From: JAXLWB01 sp046328715
GTDB taxonomy: Bacteria > Chloroflexota > Anaerolineae > Caldilineales > Caldilineaceae
Length of the DNA stretch: 64,000 nucleotides
Assembly: GCA_046328715.1 (NCBI GenBank)
Contig: JAXLWB010000008.1
Location: 186,001-250,000 of the forward strand
Reading direction: 5' to 3'
Every line of letters starts with the position of its first letter. Position 1 is the first letter of the stretch. Below are positions 9,263 through 17,926 of the stretch, in pieces. Under the pieces are notes generated by a model. The model saw nothing but the letters and a program-made list of their open reading frames with translations, did no database searches and was not told the DNA's origin. Position numbers and translations under genes: made by a program.

Positions 9263-10459
9263 TTACTCTGAATTCTCCTCCAAATAGCGCATCAACGTTC
9301 GCAGCGCCGGGTTGGCGCGGCCGCGACCATTGAAGAGATTTGGGGTAGGATAGAGACGGTCGTTGGTGCTGAACCAGGTCCAGCGCTGTACCAATCGTTG
9401 CCCATCCTCTGAATATCCAAGGTTGGGATCACTGAGCGTGTTGAAAAGGTTAAAACTATCCTCAATAAATTGATTTACAACTGAAGGTGGAAAGCCCAGG
9501 CTCGAAGGCATCAGGATGCCATACTCTGTAATCCAGAGCGGCTTCTCACGTTGCCCGTGATCGGCCATCCACTGCCGCATCCGACGCACTTCGCCTTCAA
9601 TTAGGGGAAGGTTGTTGTGGTCGGTCACTTCCCAGAGTTCACCTTGCTGTACATCAGGAAAGCCAGGCGGAATCTCGACACCCCAGTTGTTCGCCTCTTC
9701 GCGCAGGACAAAGGCATGCATGTTCCAAACGTCCACCGGCATTGTCTCGCCATAGCTCTGCTCATAACGCTGCCAAATCGCATCGAGGTAGCGCAGCCGT
9801 AGCGGGGTGATCTGGCTTAGCCCACCAATGGCAATTTGAGCTGTAGGGTCGGCCCGCTTGATGGCATGGTATGCTTCATAATAGGCAGGAACATACTCCT
9901 CAGGCGTGCAATCGTCTTGCCATTTTACATCTGGCTCATTGCCAATCAGCCAAGTCAACCCCGGATTGGTGCCTGCCAATTTGGCCAGCACTCGGGCCTC
10001 TGGCCAGTTCTGACCGTTGATGACACGCACCATCGGGACAAACTGCATGCCCAATCTTGGGTCGTCCTCACGCATCCAAACGCTGGTCCATAACCCCGCA
10101 AAACGCACTTCATATTCAAGATTCGTGCTCCAGTTAAGATACCAGCCAGGACGCACTGCCCCCCAGTTAAAGCGTAGCGGGTTGGGATCGGTCACACCGA
10201 CGCCGACACGCCAACGTAGGGTGTCAACCTCTGCCATAGGAACGGCTGGGATCGAAAAGGGTGGCCGCTGTTCGATGTTTTCTACGGGATCAAGGCCGGG
10301 TTGTGGCGTGGGCACAAGCGCTTCTGGCGCAGAAAAGCGGGGCACCGGGCGTCGTACAGACACTCGATTTTGTGCGTACCAGAAGACGGCTAAGGAAAGA
10401 CATGCAACAACGATTCCCCGCACAAGCAAACGTTGGCGGCCGGTGAGGGAGGATTTCAT
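9263..10459 (-). CDS. Membrane-anchored clan GH-A glycoside-hydrolase-like protein
   Basis: 398 residues. One N-terminal membrane segment (about 12-30) is followed by a proline-rich tether and a TIM-barrel domain. LIGNEPD carries a candidate acid/base Glu175 and WITEYG a candidate nucleophile Glu312, the arrangement of clan GH-A enzymes. WNMHAF in between is also typical. It probably sits on the outer face of the membrane and attacks beta-linked glycans, but the family and substrate cannot be assigned by eye. It converges with the FGGY kinase across 157 bases in which I see nothing. The downstream neighbour on the same strand of transcription is none; upstream is the patatin gene, 35 bases away. 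Confidence 0.7.
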   Translation of the reverse strand: MKSSLTGRQRLLVRGIVVACLSLAVFWYAQNRVSVRRPVPRFSAPEALVPTPQPGLDPVENIEQRPPFSIPAVPMAEVDTLRWRVGVGVTDPNPLRFNWGAVRPGWYLNWSTNLEYEVRFAGLWTSVWMREDDPRLGMQFVPMVRVINGQNWPEARVLAKLAGTNPGLTWLIGNEPDVKWQDDCTPEEYVPAYYEAYHAIKRADPTAQIAIGGLSQITPLRLRYLDAIWQRYEQSYGETMPVDVWNMHAFVLREEANNWGVEIPPGFPDVQQGELWEVTDHNNLPLIEGEVRRMRQWMADHGQREKPLWITEYGILMPSSLGFPPSVVNQFIEDSFNLFNTLSDPNLGYSEDGQRLVQRWTWFSTNDRLYPTPNLFNGRGRANPALRTLMRYLEENSE

Positions 10460-10494
10460 GCTGGCACTCTACTCATAGACGATGCGGAAATATT

Positions 10495-11784
10495 TTACAG
10501 GGATGCTTGTAGGCAGAGCTCATCTACTTTTTGCAAGGTCTGCTCTAATTTGTCCAGGGTTGTGCGCAGGTCTGCAACTGGCGTTGCAATTGGCTCTGGC
10601 AAAATTGGCAGTGCCGCAATCGCTTGATGTTCACTCTCATACTCGCTGAGCGTCATTTGGCGCACGGTGCGGGTCTTGGTAATCTGAATATCATGGCGTG
10701 CCAGAATGGTTCGGAAGTAATCGATATTGTGAATAAAGCCTGAGATCACGCTCGCAAAGCCATGTTCGGCCACTTGATGGCGGCTGCGATAGTGCATTGG
10801 GTTGTAGGCAAACATGCGCTGATCGTCCCATTGCGGCTGGATCAAAATGATATCCACCTGCGGATATTTGGCACGTAAATTTTTGATGTGGTAACGAAGT
10901 GTCGAGTGCATCAGTGTGCGCAGTGTCTGATTCGCAACCGTATGCAGCCCATGGGTACGCACATAGCGTTCACCCGGATGGGTACGTTCCGCATCCAGTG
11001 GTACCAAAGGATTGATACAAACTATCAACTCAGCGCCAGCTTCAATCGCCAAGTCGAGGCTGGCCGCGCCGTGCAGGCTGCCATCAACATAGTCCTTATT
11101 GCCGATCTGAAAGGGGCGGAAGAGCAGAGGAACGGCACTACTTGCCGCCACCGCCTGACTGATTGGCACACCCATCGTATGATTGGGACCAAACACAGCA
11201 CGATTGCCACTATCCAGCTCAGTGGCAACGATGTATAACTCTTTCTGCAAACGGTCAAATTGATTGGTATAGCCATTTTCCAACAAAACCCGCTGCAAAA
11301 AGCGCTCAACCGAGAGCCCGTTATAAAGTCCTGTAGGTAAGAGTTGTCCCAATTCCCAAATAATGTCGGAGACGGCAGCTTCGCGCAGATACAGCAGTTC
11401 GCGGCCAATGTTGAAAAGCACCATAGGAATTTTAGCCATGCGGCGGAGGAGCCCATCGTAGTTAGCATAAAAAATGTCGCCGACACCAAAGCTGTCGATA
11501 TCCGGATGGCGATCCTGAATGATCTCCATCGCTTCCTGAGCAGAAAAGCCATTTGCAATCATCGCAGCGACGAGCGAACCAGCACTGGTGCCTACATAAA
11601 TGTCAAAGTCAAGTACGTTGTGACCCACCAGCATCTCGTCAATGGCGCAAAGTGCCCCCACTTCATACATACAGCCCGTGAGTCCACCACCCGCCAATAC
11701 AAGCGCAGTCTTTGTCTTTTTGCTCTTTGGATCTCTAAAAACTCTATTGTGACGCTTCACATCTTTGTGAGTTTGGCCATCCAT
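10495..11784 (-). CDS. Patatin-like phospholipase
   Basis: Predicted serine acyl hydrolase with the patatin catalytic dyad, 429 residues. The oxyanion-hole glycines are AGGGLTG (31-37), the nucleophile elbow is GTSAG with Ser67, and the catalytic Asp lies in YVDGSLHGA near residue 230. No signal peptide is present, so it is cytosolic or membrane-peripheral. The C-terminal 150 residues are helical and end in a heptad-like stretch. It follows a DUF3291 gene and a PhaR-like regulator gene on the same strand, with 42 and 36 base gaps. That context hints at lipid or polyhydroxyalkanoate granule turnover, which is inference only. Confidence 0.85.
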   Translation of the reverse strand: MDGQTHKDVKRHNRVFRDPKSKKTKTALVLAGGGLTGCMYEVGALCAIDEMLVGHNVLDFDIYVGTSAGSLVAAMIANGFSAQEAMEIIQDRHPDIDSFGVGDIFYANYDGLLRRMAKIPMVLFNIGRELLYLREAAVSDIIWELGQLLPTGLYNGLSVERFLQRVLLENGYTNQFDRLQKELYIVATELDSGNRAVFGPNHTMGVPISQAVAASSAVPLLFRPFQIGNKDYVDGSLHGAASLDLAIEAGAELIVCINPLVPLDAERTHPGERYVRTHGLHTVANQTLRTLMHSTLRYHIKNLRAKYPQVDIILIQPQWDDQRMFAYNPMHYRSRHQVAEHGFASVISGFIHNIDYFRTILARHDIQITKTRTVRQMTLSEYESEHQAIAALPILPEPIATPVADLRTTLDKLEQTLQKVDELCLQASL

Positions 11785-11826
11785 CGTTGTTTTCCTTTGC
11801 GCTCCCTTCGCATCATTTATCTTGCG

Positions 11827-12276
11827 TCAAAGGAGTTGACTATCAAAGTTGCGCCGAAAGCTAAAGGCATAGGCGGTTTCCCCATGATGGCGCAGGTGTT
11901 GCAAGCGTTCTTTGGCTTCCTCAATCGTCGGAATGGTACCCGCAGGAACCCACCATAGAACGGTAAATGTCTCATCCATTTTCTCGAACCACTGGCGGCG
12001 TTTGCGCATGATCTCAGCATGGGCGCTTTTGTAAACGTACTCTTTGAGCGAAGCAAGCGATTCCCAAACCGACATGTTCACAATCATCAAATCATCCTCG
12101 AATGGACGTAGCTCGGTGGCATTGCCGCTTTCGTTTTGTAGACGCCAGACAAAACCAGGTGCATGGTCGGCCAGGGCGTTAATTCGATCTAGATTGGCCA
12201 CAAACTCAGCCAGAAGCGGATCATCGATTGGAGCCAACATTCGAGCAATATTGAGTTGAGCAAGATGATAGGTCAT
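11827..12276 (-). CDS. DUF3291-family protein
   Basis: About 149 residues starting at MTYHLAQLNIARML, which is the usual start of this family; a longer start at 12297 adds seven residues that look non-conserved. Characteristic segments are LAQLNIARM, GFVWRLQNE, MIVNMSVWESLASLKEYVY and WWVPAGTIPTIEEAKERL. The family has a dimeric alpha-beta barrel-like fold and no assigned reaction; resemblance to monooxygenase-like ABM folds has been suggested. It lies between the PhaR-like gene and the patatin gene in the same orientation, so probably co-transcribed. Confidence 0.78.
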   Translation of the reverse strand: MTYHLAQLNIARMLAPIDDPLLAEFVANLDRINALADHAPGFVWRLQNESGNATELRPFEDDLMIVNMSVWESLASLKEYVYKSAHAEIMRKRRQWFEKMDETFTVLWWVPAGTIPTIEEAKERLQHLRHHGETAYAFSFRRNFDSQLL

Positions 12277-12312
12277 AGATTGTGCGTTCACAGCCACAGC
12301 AACCGTTGCGAA

Positions 12313-12873
12313 TCAGGTTCCAGAAGTAGGTTTGTCTTGATGTTGTGATTCTTGTGTGCGCTGCTCAACAAGACGAGCTAACTTATCGTTCAGTTCGTCA
12401 AGCTGTTTTTGCAAGGTCTGTACTTCCTGACGTGACGGCACATTGAGCATGTGCAAGAGATCGGCCATCCGACTGTCGATCTGCAACGCCTCCTGGGCTT
12501 GTTCGACCGCTTGTTTGCCCTGTTCTACTAGTTTGTCGAGCTGCTCTTCAATTTCTTGTGCCCCACTCGCGGGTAAATTCGTTAATCCAGTTACGCTACT
12601 CTGTACACTTTTGCGCAGGTGTTCCAACGTATCACCACCGCTACGGATCAAATTAGTGAGCAACGAACGTGAGAGAAAGCTGGAAGATTTCTTCTGCTGC
12701 TCAAGCACGATTTGGGTGAGCGTGATGTTGGTCAGGTCTTCGTTGCTTTCATGATCAACCACTTGTACCTCGGCACCCTCGCGAATCATCGTCGCCAGTT
12801 CATCGAGCGTAACATAGCGTTTGGCTTCGGTATCATACAACTTGCGGTTCGGATAGCGTTTGATCTGAGGCAT
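12313..12873 (-). CDS. phaR: PhaR-like polyhydroxyalkanoate accumulation regulator
   Basis: 186 residues. The N-terminal 60 residues carry the PHB/PHA accumulation-regulator DNA-binding domain (IKRYPNRKLYDTEAKRYVTL, then DHESNEDLTNITLTQIVLEQ). The remainder is helical, with phasin-like coiled-coil heptads (EEQLDKLVEQGKQAVEQAQ; VQTLQKQLDELNDKLARLVEQ). In proteobacteria such proteins repress phasin genes and bind granules. No PHA synthase or phasin gene is in the window. It heads a three-gene set with DUF3291 and patatin genes. An inverted repeat lies just upstream at 12902-12964 and may be its operator. Confidence 0.85.
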   Translation of the reverse strand: MPQIKRYPNRKLYDTEAKRYVTLDELATMIREGAEVQVVDHESNEDLTNITLTQIVLEQQKKSSSFLSRSLLTNLIRSGGDTLEHLRKSVQSSVTGLTNLPASGAQEIEEQLDKLVEQGKQAVEQAQEALQIDSRMADLLHMLNVPSRQEVQTLQKQLDELNDKLARLVEQRTQESQHQDKPTSGT

Positions 12874-12901
12874 GGAATTAGACGTTGTCTACTTTATCAT
12901 A

Positions 12902-12964
12902 AACTTACGCCTATTGATACATATCTGGCCCTCTACCGACATTCTACATAGATTGGCGTAAGTT
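12902..12964. promoter_or_regulatory. Inverted repeat upstream of phaR-like gene
   Basis: AACTTACGCC (12902-12911) and GGCGTAAGTT (12955-12964) are perfect 10-bp arms 29 bases upstream of the phaR-like start. Autoregulation through such a site is plausible by analogy, but not shown. Confidence 0.4.
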
Positions 12965-13040
12965 CTCGATATCTTCTGGGAACGTTAACAGGATCGTATC
13001 ACAGTATGGCGCAGTGCGTCAATTGTGTTTTTAGGGTAAT

Positions 13041-13186
13041 TGGCTGCAAGTAAAGAAGTGCTTACAAAGTAGCAAAATTCCAGAACCCCGCACGTTAGTA
13101 AGGGAAGGCGTGGCCCCTTACTAACGTGCGGGGTTCTAAATGATAGTGGCTGCGAGTGGAGAAGTGATTGCAAAGTGGCAAAGTTG
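13041..13186. repeat. Hairpin with 23-bp arms flanked by 40-bp imperfect direct repeats
   Basis: The stem arms are 13082-13104 and 13115-13137 (ends AGAACCCCGCACGTTAG). On the left, 13041-13080 begins TGGCTGCAAGTAAAGAAGTG; on the right, 13147-13186 begins TGGCTGCGAGTGGAGAAGTG. The two flanks agree at about 32 of 40 positions. The block lies in the 390-base gap between divergent phaR-like and dehydratase genes, so it is not a terminator. The rest of the gap carries a TATAAT at 13200-13205 that may be the dehydratase -10 box. Confidence 0.7.
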
Positions 13187-13263
13187 GAAGAGTGCAACGT
13201 ATAATATGGTATACCGCCTAAACATACACAAATGGTAATCACCAAACAAGGAGAATTGATCCT

Positions 13264-15006
13264 ATGTCTGATTCTACGCATGATCCGCAACCAACCAACC
13301 TACGCAGCCAAAACTGGTTCACCAGCACCAGCCCAAGCGGCTTTGTTGCCCGCAGTTGGACAAAAAACCAGGGCACACCGCATCACATGTACGATGGCCG
13401 ACCTGTGATCGGTATCTGTAACACCTGGTCGGAATTGACTCCTTGCAACGGACACTTCCGTATTCTAGCTGAAATGGTCAAACGGGGGGTCTACGAGGCA
13501 GGCGGATTTCCTCTTGAGTTTCCTGTGATGTCGCTGGGCGAAGCACTGATGCGCCCGACGACAATGCTTTTCCGTAATCTCGCAGCCATGGATGTAGAAG
13601 AGACCATTCGCGCCAATCCGCTGGATGGCGTGGTGCTCCTGACCGGCTGCGACAAGACGACACCTTCGACAATCATGGGTGCCTGTAGCGTCGATCTGCC
13701 GACCATCGTCGTTTCGGGCGGAGCGATGCTCAATGGCAAGTTCCGTGGCCGCGATATCGGCTCCGGTACCGATGTTTGGCGCTTTCAAGATGATCTGCGC
13801 GCTGGGTTGATGAGCCCAGTTGAGTATAGCGAAGCCGAAGCTTGCATGTCGCGCTCGGACGGCAACTGTATGACAATGGGCACTGCCTCCACGATGGCCT
13901 GTATGGTCGAAGCACTCGGCTTGACCTTGCCGGGTGGTGCGGCGATTCCAGCACCGGATGCGCGACGCAAACGCCTCTCTTATCTGGCAGGGATGCGCAT
14001 TGTCGACATGGTCAAGGAAGATCTGCGCATTTCGAAGGTGTTGACACGCCAGGCTTTTGAAAATGCGATCATGGTCAATGCGGCTGTGGGCGGTTCGACC
14101 AACTTTATCATTCACCTGCTGGCGATTGCTGGGCGCGTGGGAGTCGAACTCGCCTTGAGCGACTTTGACCGCTTGGGCAGCCATTTGCCCTTGCTTGTTA
14201 ACTTGATGCCTTCAGGCGAATTTCTGATGGAAGACTTTTATTATGCCGGTGGTCTGCCCGTAGTCATCCAAGAGCTAAAGGCTCATCTCCATTTGGATGC
14301 GATCACCGTGACGGGCAAGTCACAAGGCGAAAACAACGCGGTCGCCCCCTGTTACGATCGTAAGGTAATCGCCACCTTCGAGCAGCCCTTCCAGGCCGAA
14401 GCAGGCAGTGCCGTGCTCCATGGCAACCTCTGCCCCGATGGTGCAGTAATCAAGCCGTCGGCGGCTTCGCCTCATCTCCTCAAACATCGCGGCCAGGCGG
14501 TGGTCTTTGAGGACATCGACGATTATCACGCCCGCATCGACGACCCCGACTTGCAGATCGATGAGAATTCGGTGATGGTGATGAAGATGGTAGGTCCTGT
14601 AGGCTACCCAGGCATGCCTGAGGTGGGCAACATGGGGCTACCCAAGAAATTGCTCGAACAGGGTGTGCGTGACGTGGTGCGCATTTCCGACGCCCGCATG
14701 AGTGGCACTGCCTTTGGCACGGTCGTGCTGCATGTCGCCCCAGAATCAGCCGTAGGTGGTCCCTTGGCGCTGGTGCAAAATGGCGACTGGATCGAGCTGG
14801 ATGTGCCAGGGCGGCGACTCCAGTTAGATATCACGGATGAGGAATTGGCGCGGCGACGTGCCAACTGGAAACCTGCACAGCCGCCTGTAGAGCGTGGCTA
14901 TGTCAATCTTTTTGTTCAACATGTGCAACAAGCCAATCGTGGCGCAGACTTCGACTTCCTCGTCGGCAGCTCTGGCTCCGAGGTCAAGCGCGAGTCGCAT
15001 GCGTGA
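13264..15006 (+). CDS. IlvD/Edd-family dehydratase, probable pentonate (arabinonate/xylonate) dehydratase
   Basis: Iron-sulfur dehydratase of 580 residues. Candidate cluster ligands Cys61 (TPCNGH), Cys129 (TGCDKTTP) and Cys202 (DGNCMTMG) keep the 68- and 73-residue spacing I recall for L-arabinonate dehydratase. Length and the SGTAFGTVVLH segment also fit the sugar-acid branch rather than dihydroxy-acid dehydratase IlvD. Likely substrate is L-arabinonate, D-xylonate or a related aldonate, dehydrated to a 2-keto-3-deoxy acid. An AAGGAG site lies 10 bases before the ATG. It is followed by a convergent ribokinase across a repeat element. Exact substrate is not decidable here. Confidence 0.85.
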   Translation: MSDSTHDPQPTNLRSQNWFTSTSPSGFVARSWTKNQGTPHHMYDGRPVIGICNTWSELTPCNGHFRILAEMVKRGVYEAGGFPLEFPVMSLGEALMRPTTMLFRNLAAMDVEETIRANPLDGVVLLTGCDKTTPSTIMGACSVDLPTIVVSGGAMLNGKFRGRDIGSGTDVWRFQDDLRAGLMSPVEYSEAEACMSRSDGNCMTMGTASTMACMVEALGLTLPGGAAIPAPDARRKRLSYLAGMRIVDMVKEDLRISKVLTRQAFENAIMVNAAVGGSTNFIIHLLAIAGRVGVELALSDFDRLGSHLPLLVNLMPSGEFLMEDFYYAGGLPVVIQELKAHLHLDAITVTGKSQGENNAVAPCYDRKVIATFEQPFQAEAGSAVLHGNLCPDGAVIKPSAASPHLLKHRGQAVVFEDIDDYHARIDDPDLQIDENSVMVMKMVGPVGYPGMPEVGNMGLPKKLLEQGVRDVVRISDARMSGTAFGTVVLHVAPESAVGGPLALVQNGDWIELDVPGRRLQLDITDEELARRRANWKPAQPPVERGYVNLFVQHVQQANRGADFDFLVGSSGSEVKRESHA

Positions 15007-15007
15007 G

Positions 15008-15122
15008 TAATGCGGGACACAGAGCGCACGGAGGAGGCACGGCGGTCACGGAGTATATCAGAGAATTTTCTCAATCTTCTCTGTGCCCTCTGGGCCTCCT
15101 CTTGTGTACTCTGTGTCCTGCA
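15008..15122. repeat. Dispersed word repeat, family G (ACACAGAG / CTCTGTGTCC)
   Basis: Fills the gap between the convergent dehydratase and ribokinase genes. Left words GGACACAGAGCGCACGGAGG are mirrored by CCTCTTGTGTACTCTGTGTCC on the right, with CTCTGTGCCCTCTGGGCC between. The same family occurs at 63705-63805. Confidence 0.7.
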
Positions 15123-15125
15123 TCT

Positions 15126-16058
15126 CTACTCTCCTAACTTTTCCCAGAATTGATCCGCCTCGCCCCGGTTGGGGAAGGATGTTTGCGTGCCGATCTTGGT
15201 GACGGAGAGTGCGGCAACAGCATTGGCACGGCGGATGGCGCTGCCTAGATCCAATCCTTCACCCAGGAAGACGGCCAGGCTGCCAATAAAGGAATCTCCC
15301 GCCCCCGTGGGATCAACTGCCTTGACATTGATCGGTGGAATGTGCTCGACCGATGTTGCATCGACAAGGAGAGCTCCGCGCTCGCCTAGAGTTAGAATCA
15401 CCGTGCGTGGACCACGTTTCAACAAGGCACGGGCAGCTTTTTCAGCATCCTCGATTGTAGTTACGGAAAGACCGGTCAGTTGTTCGGTTTCAGTTTCATT
15501 CGGTGCAATGATGTCACTCAGTTGCAGCAGTTCATCGGGTAAAGGTGCGGCGGGGGCTGGATTGAGAATCGTGGGTACGCCTGCGGCTTTGGCAATGCGA
15601 AAGGCTTCGAGAGTACTTTCCACTGGCACTTCCAATTGGCAGATCAACAAAGCGGCATGGGTGATGGCACTGCTCGCCTTTTGCACATCGGCGGGCGAAA
15701 GCGCCATGTTGGCTCCAGGGATGATGACAATGAAATTCTGGGCATTGTCATCGACGAAGATCGGTGCTACTCCGGAGGCCGCCTTTTCATCAAAGAAGAC
15801 CCAAGTCGTATCAATTCCTTGCGACTGGTAGTTCTTGAGCGTATCTGCGCCAAAGACGTCGTTCCCCAGCTTCGTCACCATGGCAACTTGTGCGCCCAGC
15901 TTGGCTGCCATCACCGCCTGATTGGCTCCCTTGCCGCCATAGCCCATGTGAAAGGCGTGGCCCATCATGGTTTCCCCCAATTTGGGCAAACGTGGCACCT
16001 TGGAAATCAGATCGATATTGGAACTACCGACAACACAAATTTTTGGTGAAGGTGACAT
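15126..16058 (-). CDS. rbsK: Ribokinase (PfkB family)
   Basis: Cytosolic kinase phosphorylating D-ribose to ribose 5-phosphate, 310 residues. Both PfkB signatures are present: GYGGKGANQAVMAAKLG near residue 40, and DPTGAGDSFIGSLA near residue 245 with catalytic Asp. The NIDLISKVPRLPKLGET start fits ribokinases well. No ribose transporter or RbsD gene is adjacent; the convergent pentonate dehydratase suggests a pentose-use neighbourhood. A TGAC-rich repeat gap separates it from the phosphatase gene downstream in the coordinate sense. Other PfkB sugar kinases are possible. Confidence 0.88.
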   Translation of the reverse strand: MSPSPKICVVGSSNIDLISKVPRLPKLGETMMGHAFHMGYGGKGANQAVMAAKLGAQVAMVTKLGNDVFGADTLKNYQSQGIDTTWVFFDEKAASGVAPIFVDDNAQNFIVIIPGANMALSPADVQKASSAITHAALLICQLEVPVESTLEAFRIAKAAGVPTILNPAPAAPLPDELLQLSDIIAPNETETEQLTGLSVTTIEDAEKAARALLKRGPRTVILTLGERGALLVDATSVEHIPPINVKAVDPTGAGDSFIGSLAVFLGEGLDLGSAIRRANAVAALSVTKIGTQTSFPNRGEADQFWEKLGE

Positions 16059-16072
16059 AGAAACCTCGGTAA

Positions 16073-16217
16073 TGGTGAATGGTCAATGGTTAATGATTAA
16101 GGAAGAAGGGTGGAAGCTGATGCGTGAAGCGTGATGCGTGAATTGTAGATTGTCTCTATTCCAATTGAGACAAGAGAAGAATAGACATACTTTGCAATTC
16201 ACGCATCACGTTTCACT
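16073..16217. repeat. Dispersed word repeat, family A (GTGAAACGTGATGCGTGA)
   Basis: GATGCGTGAAGCGTGATGCG on the left is mirrored by CAATTCACGCATCACGTTTC on the right, giving a long hairpin. The right end overlaps the 3' end of the phosphatase gene and encodes its last residues VKRDA and stop. GGTGAATGGTCAATGGTTAA words extend the left edge. Confidence 0.75.
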
Positions 16218-16750
16218 TTATTCCACTTCAGGACGAGCGCTCGTTGTGCACGAGTTTCAGGCGATTGGCGGGCGGCAGAAGGAATTCCTTGGCGGAGTTC
16301 TGCGATCTCGGCGAGGGCATCTTCGCCGGTACGCCCGTTGTCAACCAGATAGCAACCAATGACCGTACCCGTGCGCCCAATGCCACCAAAACAATGGACA
16401 TAGATAGTTTCACCCCGCTCAAGTGCAACCTGGAGTGTATGCTGAATTTCATCCATGAGATCAGCCTTGGGCGCACTCATGTCAAGAATCGGCATACGCA
16501 CATGCTGGACAGACTTTCCTGCTTCGGTGGCCAACTCCTTCAACAGCGATCCATAAGCTGGCACACTATATTCATCCTCGACTGTTAGGTCCAAAAAGAA
16601 GGTCACTCCTGCCTCAAGAAAGGCACGCAGACGGTTAGGAGCTTGGTCGTCTCCGACAAAGGCAGGATATTCGCCAGCGAGAAGCTGTTGCGGTAGTACC
16701 CAATAGGCATTGGCAATTGGTGTTTCAGAAACGGTTGAGTTCTCTGGCAT
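16199..16750 (-). CDS. Dual-specificity/tyrosine protein-phosphatase-like protein
   Basis: 183 residues from the ATG at 16750; a start at 16786 would overlap the barstar gene. The cysteine-phosphatase loop HCFGGIGRTG gives Cys120 and Arg126, and Asp90 in PILDMSAP is a candidate general acid. It probably acts on phosphoproteins or other phosphoesters in the cytosol. It is third in a run barnase, barstar, phosphatase with gaps of 3 and 13 bases. The C-terminal tail VKRDA and the TGA stop are encoded by the family A repeat (GTGAAACGTGATGCGTGA), so the ancestral end was probably different. Confidence 0.82.
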   Translation of the reverse strand: MPENSTVSETPIANAYWVLPQQLLAGEYPAFVGDDQAPNRLRAFLEAGVTFFLDLTVEDEYSVPAYGSLLKELATEAGKSVQHVRMPILDMSAPKADLMDEIQHTLQVALERGETIYVHCFGGIGRTGTVIGCYLVDNGRTGEDALAEIAELRQGIPSAARQSPETRAQRALVLKWNKVKRDA

Positions 16751-16763
16751 GATTATTCTGGTA

Positions 16764-17207
16764 TTATTTGGGTAGATGAGGTACACTGCGCACCGTTTGG
16801 CCAGTTTTCCGCAGCAAGACCACGAAGGGAATTTGCTCGTTCTGCCAACGCTTCACGGCCTCAGTCAAAATGTCGTGAGCTACGCTCCAGTCGTTCGGTG
16901 CATGACGGGCAAAATTCTCCACATTGTCGTACAGCAACATGTAGCCAGGCGCAGGCAGCCAGGCAAGGTCATTCAAGCACTCTTCAAATGCATCCCAGTT
17001 TTTGCCGAAGTAATCAGGGAAGTGCATGCTCTCGGCACAAGCCTTCAGAAAGGAAGGTTTGTCTGCAATCTTGTCGCCATCGAGTACAAAACAGCGCCAA
17101 CCATGCGCTTCAATCTGTCGTGCCAATGATTCCTTGGTAGCCCTGGACTTCAGGCGGTAGATGGCGGGCGGCACCTTTCCTGTAAACAGCGATTCAAGCT
17201 CATTCAT
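16764..17207 (-). CDS. Barstar-family ribonuclease inhibitor
   Basis: 147 residues. The barstar fold is recognised by FPDYFGKNWDAFEECLNDL near residue 64, including the Asp/Asn-rich helix that plugs barnase-type active sites, and by the preceding strand CFVLDGDKI. It has an N-terminal extension of about 20 residues. It begins three bases after the stop of a barnase-like RNase gene, so translation is probably coupled. This protects the cytosol if the RNase is not exported in time. The downstream neighbour is a phosphatase. Confidence 0.88.
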   Translation of the reverse strand: MNELESLFTGKVPPAIYRLKSRATKESLARQIEAHGWRCFVLDGDKIADKPSFLKACAESMHFPDYFGKNWDAFEECLNDLAWLPAPGYMLLYDNVENFARHAPNDWSVAHDILTEAVKRWQNEQIPFVVLLRKTGQTVRSVPHLPK

Positions 17208-17210
17208 GGC

Positions 17211-17897
17211 TTATCTTACAACCTCTTTGAAGCTGTCATAGTGATCGTCGGTATAGTATAGCTCCCCATTTTCGCCAGCAATGATCCGGCGCGCGCCCCG
17301 ATCATCTGAACCGGGGGTGATGACGGTGTATTCATGGTAGTAGCCTCGGTTTTTGCGCGGGAGCAGTCGTTCCCGATTTTGAAACTCAACGCCATCGCGA
17401 GAATAAGGGAATGGACCGCCCTGGTCGATCAACTTAATCGTATTTTGGGCTTCCCTTGGCAGATCTGCATAGTAGATAATGGGCAGGCCACTTTGCGAAC
17501 GAATCACTTTGCGCGTGGCTGTCGGCGTCGGTTTGGCCGCTTTCTGAGTTGGTGTGGCTGTTGCTCGGCTGCGAGCAGTGGGTGATGGAGTGGCACGCGA
17601 CTTGGGAGTAGGAGTTCGGGTCGCCTTCTTTTCCTGATTGTTGCCAGCCGAGGATAACGGTGTGAGTCCGCCCTTTTGATTCTCATTGCCCTGACTCACC
17701 TGTTCGGCTTGTGGTTGCGCATCCACAGTAGGCAAAGCTAGCTTTGTAGGAATAGGTGTGGCAGGTGATGTCGTTGTCTGGGAAGGCAAATAATAATTGC
17801 GCGCTAGAAAGAGCAGCAAGAGTAAAGCAACTATAAGATATCTGCCGATGTGCGACGAGCTTCGTGGCTCTGCGACTTGACGCTGCGATTGCGCCAT
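17211..17897 (-). CDS. Membrane-anchored barnase-like guanyl-specific ribonuclease
   Basis: 228 residues from the ATG at 17897, which has an AGGAG site seven bases upstream. One membrane segment (20-32), a Thr/Pro/Ser/Ala-rich tether (about 40-130), then a barnase/N1-T1 RNase domain. Candidate catalytic residues are Glu189 (HEYTV), Arg203 or Arg204 (DRGARRI) and His219 (TDDHYDSF), in the same order as barnase Glu73, Arg87, His102. The open frame extends to 18002 but that part encodes a family B repeat and is unlikely to be protein. The tether suggests display outside the membrane for defence or RNA scavenging. Confidence 0.85.
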   Translation of the reverse strand: MAQSQRQVAEPRSSSHIGRYLIVALLLLLFLARNYYLPSQTTTSPATPIPTKLALPTVDAQPQAEQVSQGNENQKGGLTPLSSAGNNQEKKATRTPTPKSRATPSPTARSRATATPTQKAAKPTPTATRKVIRSQSGLPIIYYADLPREAQNTIKLIDQGGPFPYSRDGVEFQNRERLLPRKNRGYYHEYTVITPGSDDRGARRIIAGENGELYYTDDHYDSFKEVVR

Positions 17898-17926
17898 GAA
17901 TAAACTCCTGAAAGTAACAAGGAGCG

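Noticed and set aside
13082..13137. Reading this hairpin as a terminator
   Set aside because: It lies between two divergent starts and is flanked by direct repeats.
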